From assembly GCA_015222555.1 (NCBI GenBank), contig JADFVM010000149.1, positions 1 to 14,764 of the forward strand: a stretch of DNA of 14,764 nt. The letters run 5' to 3'. This document shows, piece by piece, positions 13,894 to 14,764 of this stretch. The DNA is from Pseudomonadota bacterium (lineage in GTDB: Bacteria > Desulfobacterota > JADFVX01). Under the pieces are notes generated by a model, which was given only the letters and a program-made list of their open reading frames with translations, did no database searches and had not been told where the DNA came from. How positions within the stretch are numbered: position 1 is the stretch's first letter; every line of letters begins with the position of its first letter. The position numbers and the translations under genes are program-made.

Positions 13894-14466
13894 ATGTTAT
13901 CGGAAAGAAAAAAGGCTCTGCTCACGGCCATGAGGGACAGGGAAGAAGGCGTGAGGACTGCGGCGGCGGCAGCAATGGATCTTGTGGAGGGACGTGAAAG
14001 ACTGCAAGAAATTTTTAATACCTATAAGGAAGGGGATAATGCGGCAAAATTAAAGGCTATCTTTGCCCTCGGAAGGTTAAAGGATGAACGTGGAAGTGCA
14101 CTCCTTATCCGTGCGTCCAGGTCAAGTTGTGAGGAGGTGAGAGTCGCTGCCATCAGCATGATCGGCACATTAGGCATTAAGAGTGGATTGTTTGCTCTCA
14201 TAGAAAGGCTTGACGATAGCAGCGGGTTTGTAAAAATAAAGGCCGTTGAAGCGCTTGGTCTTGTGGGATGTAAAGAAGCGGTGCCTTATCTTTTGGCACA
14301 GCTCGATTCTGATAATATTGAACTGAAGATTAAAACCATTGAAAGTCTCGGGGCCCTTGGTTCTGCTGACGCGGAAAGTGCTATTATTAAACTTGTTAAC
14401 GATGAAAGTATTACGGTAAGGGCGAAAAGTGTAAAGGCTCTCGGAGATTTGAGTATCCAGGACTAA
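13894..14466 (+). CDS. HEAT-repeat protein of unknown function
   Basis: This 190-residue, almost wholly helical protein consists of about five HEAT-like repeats of roughly 30 residues from about residue 17 to the end. Recurrent units include AKLKAIFALGRLKD, VRVAAISMIGTLG, VKIKAVEALGLVG, LKIKTIESLGALG and VRAKSVKALGDLS. Such solenoids bind proteins and have no catalytic residues. No signal peptide or membrane helix is seen, so it is probably cytoplasmic. AAAAGGGAGAGG lies just before the ATG, 31 nt after rtcB, so it is likely the last gene of the archease-rtcB transcript. A role as an adaptor for RNA ligation would be a guess. It converges on the HD-GYP-type gene with only 12 nt between the stops. 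Confidence 0.85.
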   Translation: MLSERKKALLTAMRDREEGVRTAAAAAMDLVEGRERLQEIFNTYKEGDNAAKLKAIFALGRLKDERGSALLIRASRSSCEEVRVAAISMIGTLGIKSGLFALIERLDDSSGFVKIKAVEALGLVGCKEAVPYLLAQLDSDNIELKIKTIESLGALGSADAESAIIKLVNDESITVRAKSVKALGDLSIQD

Positions 14467-14478
14467 CCCCCTTGGCCC

Positions 14479-14764
14479 CTACAGATAATCAGATATGTCG
14501 ATATTTTTTAAAACGCGGCTTACAGTACTGACAATGTTTCTTCTGGGCCGCCCGTTTACACCCAATTCAGTGAGATCAACTTCGACAGGTTCTTGAAGCC
14601 TATTTCCATCGGGATTGTACAGCAACTTCACTCTTGGCCGTTTGGGCCTGGCATAATTAGGCCTGTAAATGAGGGCCACCTCATTGGTATCCAGCCGTAC
14701 AAGTGTCCCTGCCGGATAAATTCCCAACACTTTGACAAAGTTTTTATAATATTGCGGGTTCAGA
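14479..14764 (-). CDS. C-terminal end of an HD-GYP-type phosphohydrolase (partial)
   Basis: The frame is open to the window edge on the minus strand. The visible part is the last 94 residues of a longer protein, including NPQYYKNFVKVLGIYPAGTL followed by VRLDTNEVALI and KRPRVKLLYNPDG. This tail, especially the FVKVLGIYPAGT block, is characteristic of the region after the HD domain in deltaproteobacterial HD-GYP/HD-domain phosphohydrolases, which commonly hydrolyse cyclic di-GMP. The catalytic HD residues lie outside the window, so activity cannot be judged. A GTG at 14728-14730 is an internal codon, not the start. The gene converges on the HEAT-repeat gene. Confidence 0.75.
   Translation of the reverse strand, partial: LNPQYYKNFVKVLGIYPAGTLVRLDTNEVALIYRPNYARPKRPRVKLLYNPDGNRLQEPVEVDLTELGVNGRPRRNIVSTVSRVLKNIDISDYL

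Overview
The window is a chromosomal segment of moderate GC from a Gram-negative bacterium. The long HflX variant, the archease-RtcB pair, the HEAT-repeat and HD-GYP-type genes, and above all a respiratory alternative complex III (ACIII) operon with a split B subunit suggest a Desulfobacterota-like ('deltaproteobacterial') lineage. The lineage is an inference from gene content; no rRNA or other phylogenetic marker gene is present.

Layout. Positions 1-1365 hold a cold-shock gene with a strong terminator, then a minus-strand nitrilase-family amidase whose 3' end overlaps a small tandem repeat. Positions 1441-3967 hold a plus-strand unit: a promoter, hflX (whose conserved N-terminus begins at a non-canonical AUC), and an orphan ECF/CbiO-type ABC ATPase overlapping it by 4 nt. 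A degenerate repeat element and a good sigma70-type promoter follow. Positions 4285-11365 hold a compact seven-gene ACIII operon: pentahaem cytochrome ActA, Tat-exported molybdopterin-fold ActB1, iron-sulfur ActB2, NrfD-like ActC, ActD, monohaem cytochrome ActE and NrfD-like ActF. Positions 11466-11767 are a frameshifted, 5'-truncated prmC remnant on the minus strand. It ends exactly at an 183-bp MITE-like element with 18-bp terminal inverted repeats. Positions 11992-14466 hold an archease-rtcB-HEAT-repeat operon, and the window ends inside a converging HD-GYP-type gene.

How the genes work together. ActA-F would form a quinol-oxidising membrane complex: ActC (and possibly ActF) in the membrane handle quinol, ActB2 carries electrons through Fe-S clusters, and ActA and ActE pass them to a periplasmic acceptor. 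No terminal oxidase gene lies beside the operon, so the electron acceptor is not visible here. Archease and RtcB form the RNA-ligation pair, archease being the activator of the ligase.

The most unusual points are: the AUC start of hflX; two related, structured repeat elements lying in inverted orientation on either side of the ACIII operon; the prmC remnant cut off at one of them; a probable leaderless archease mRNA; and an ActB1 that keeps its N-terminal four-cysteine cluster motif but lacks the expected Mo-ligand residue. I see no tRNA, rRNA, CRISPR array or intact transposase gene.
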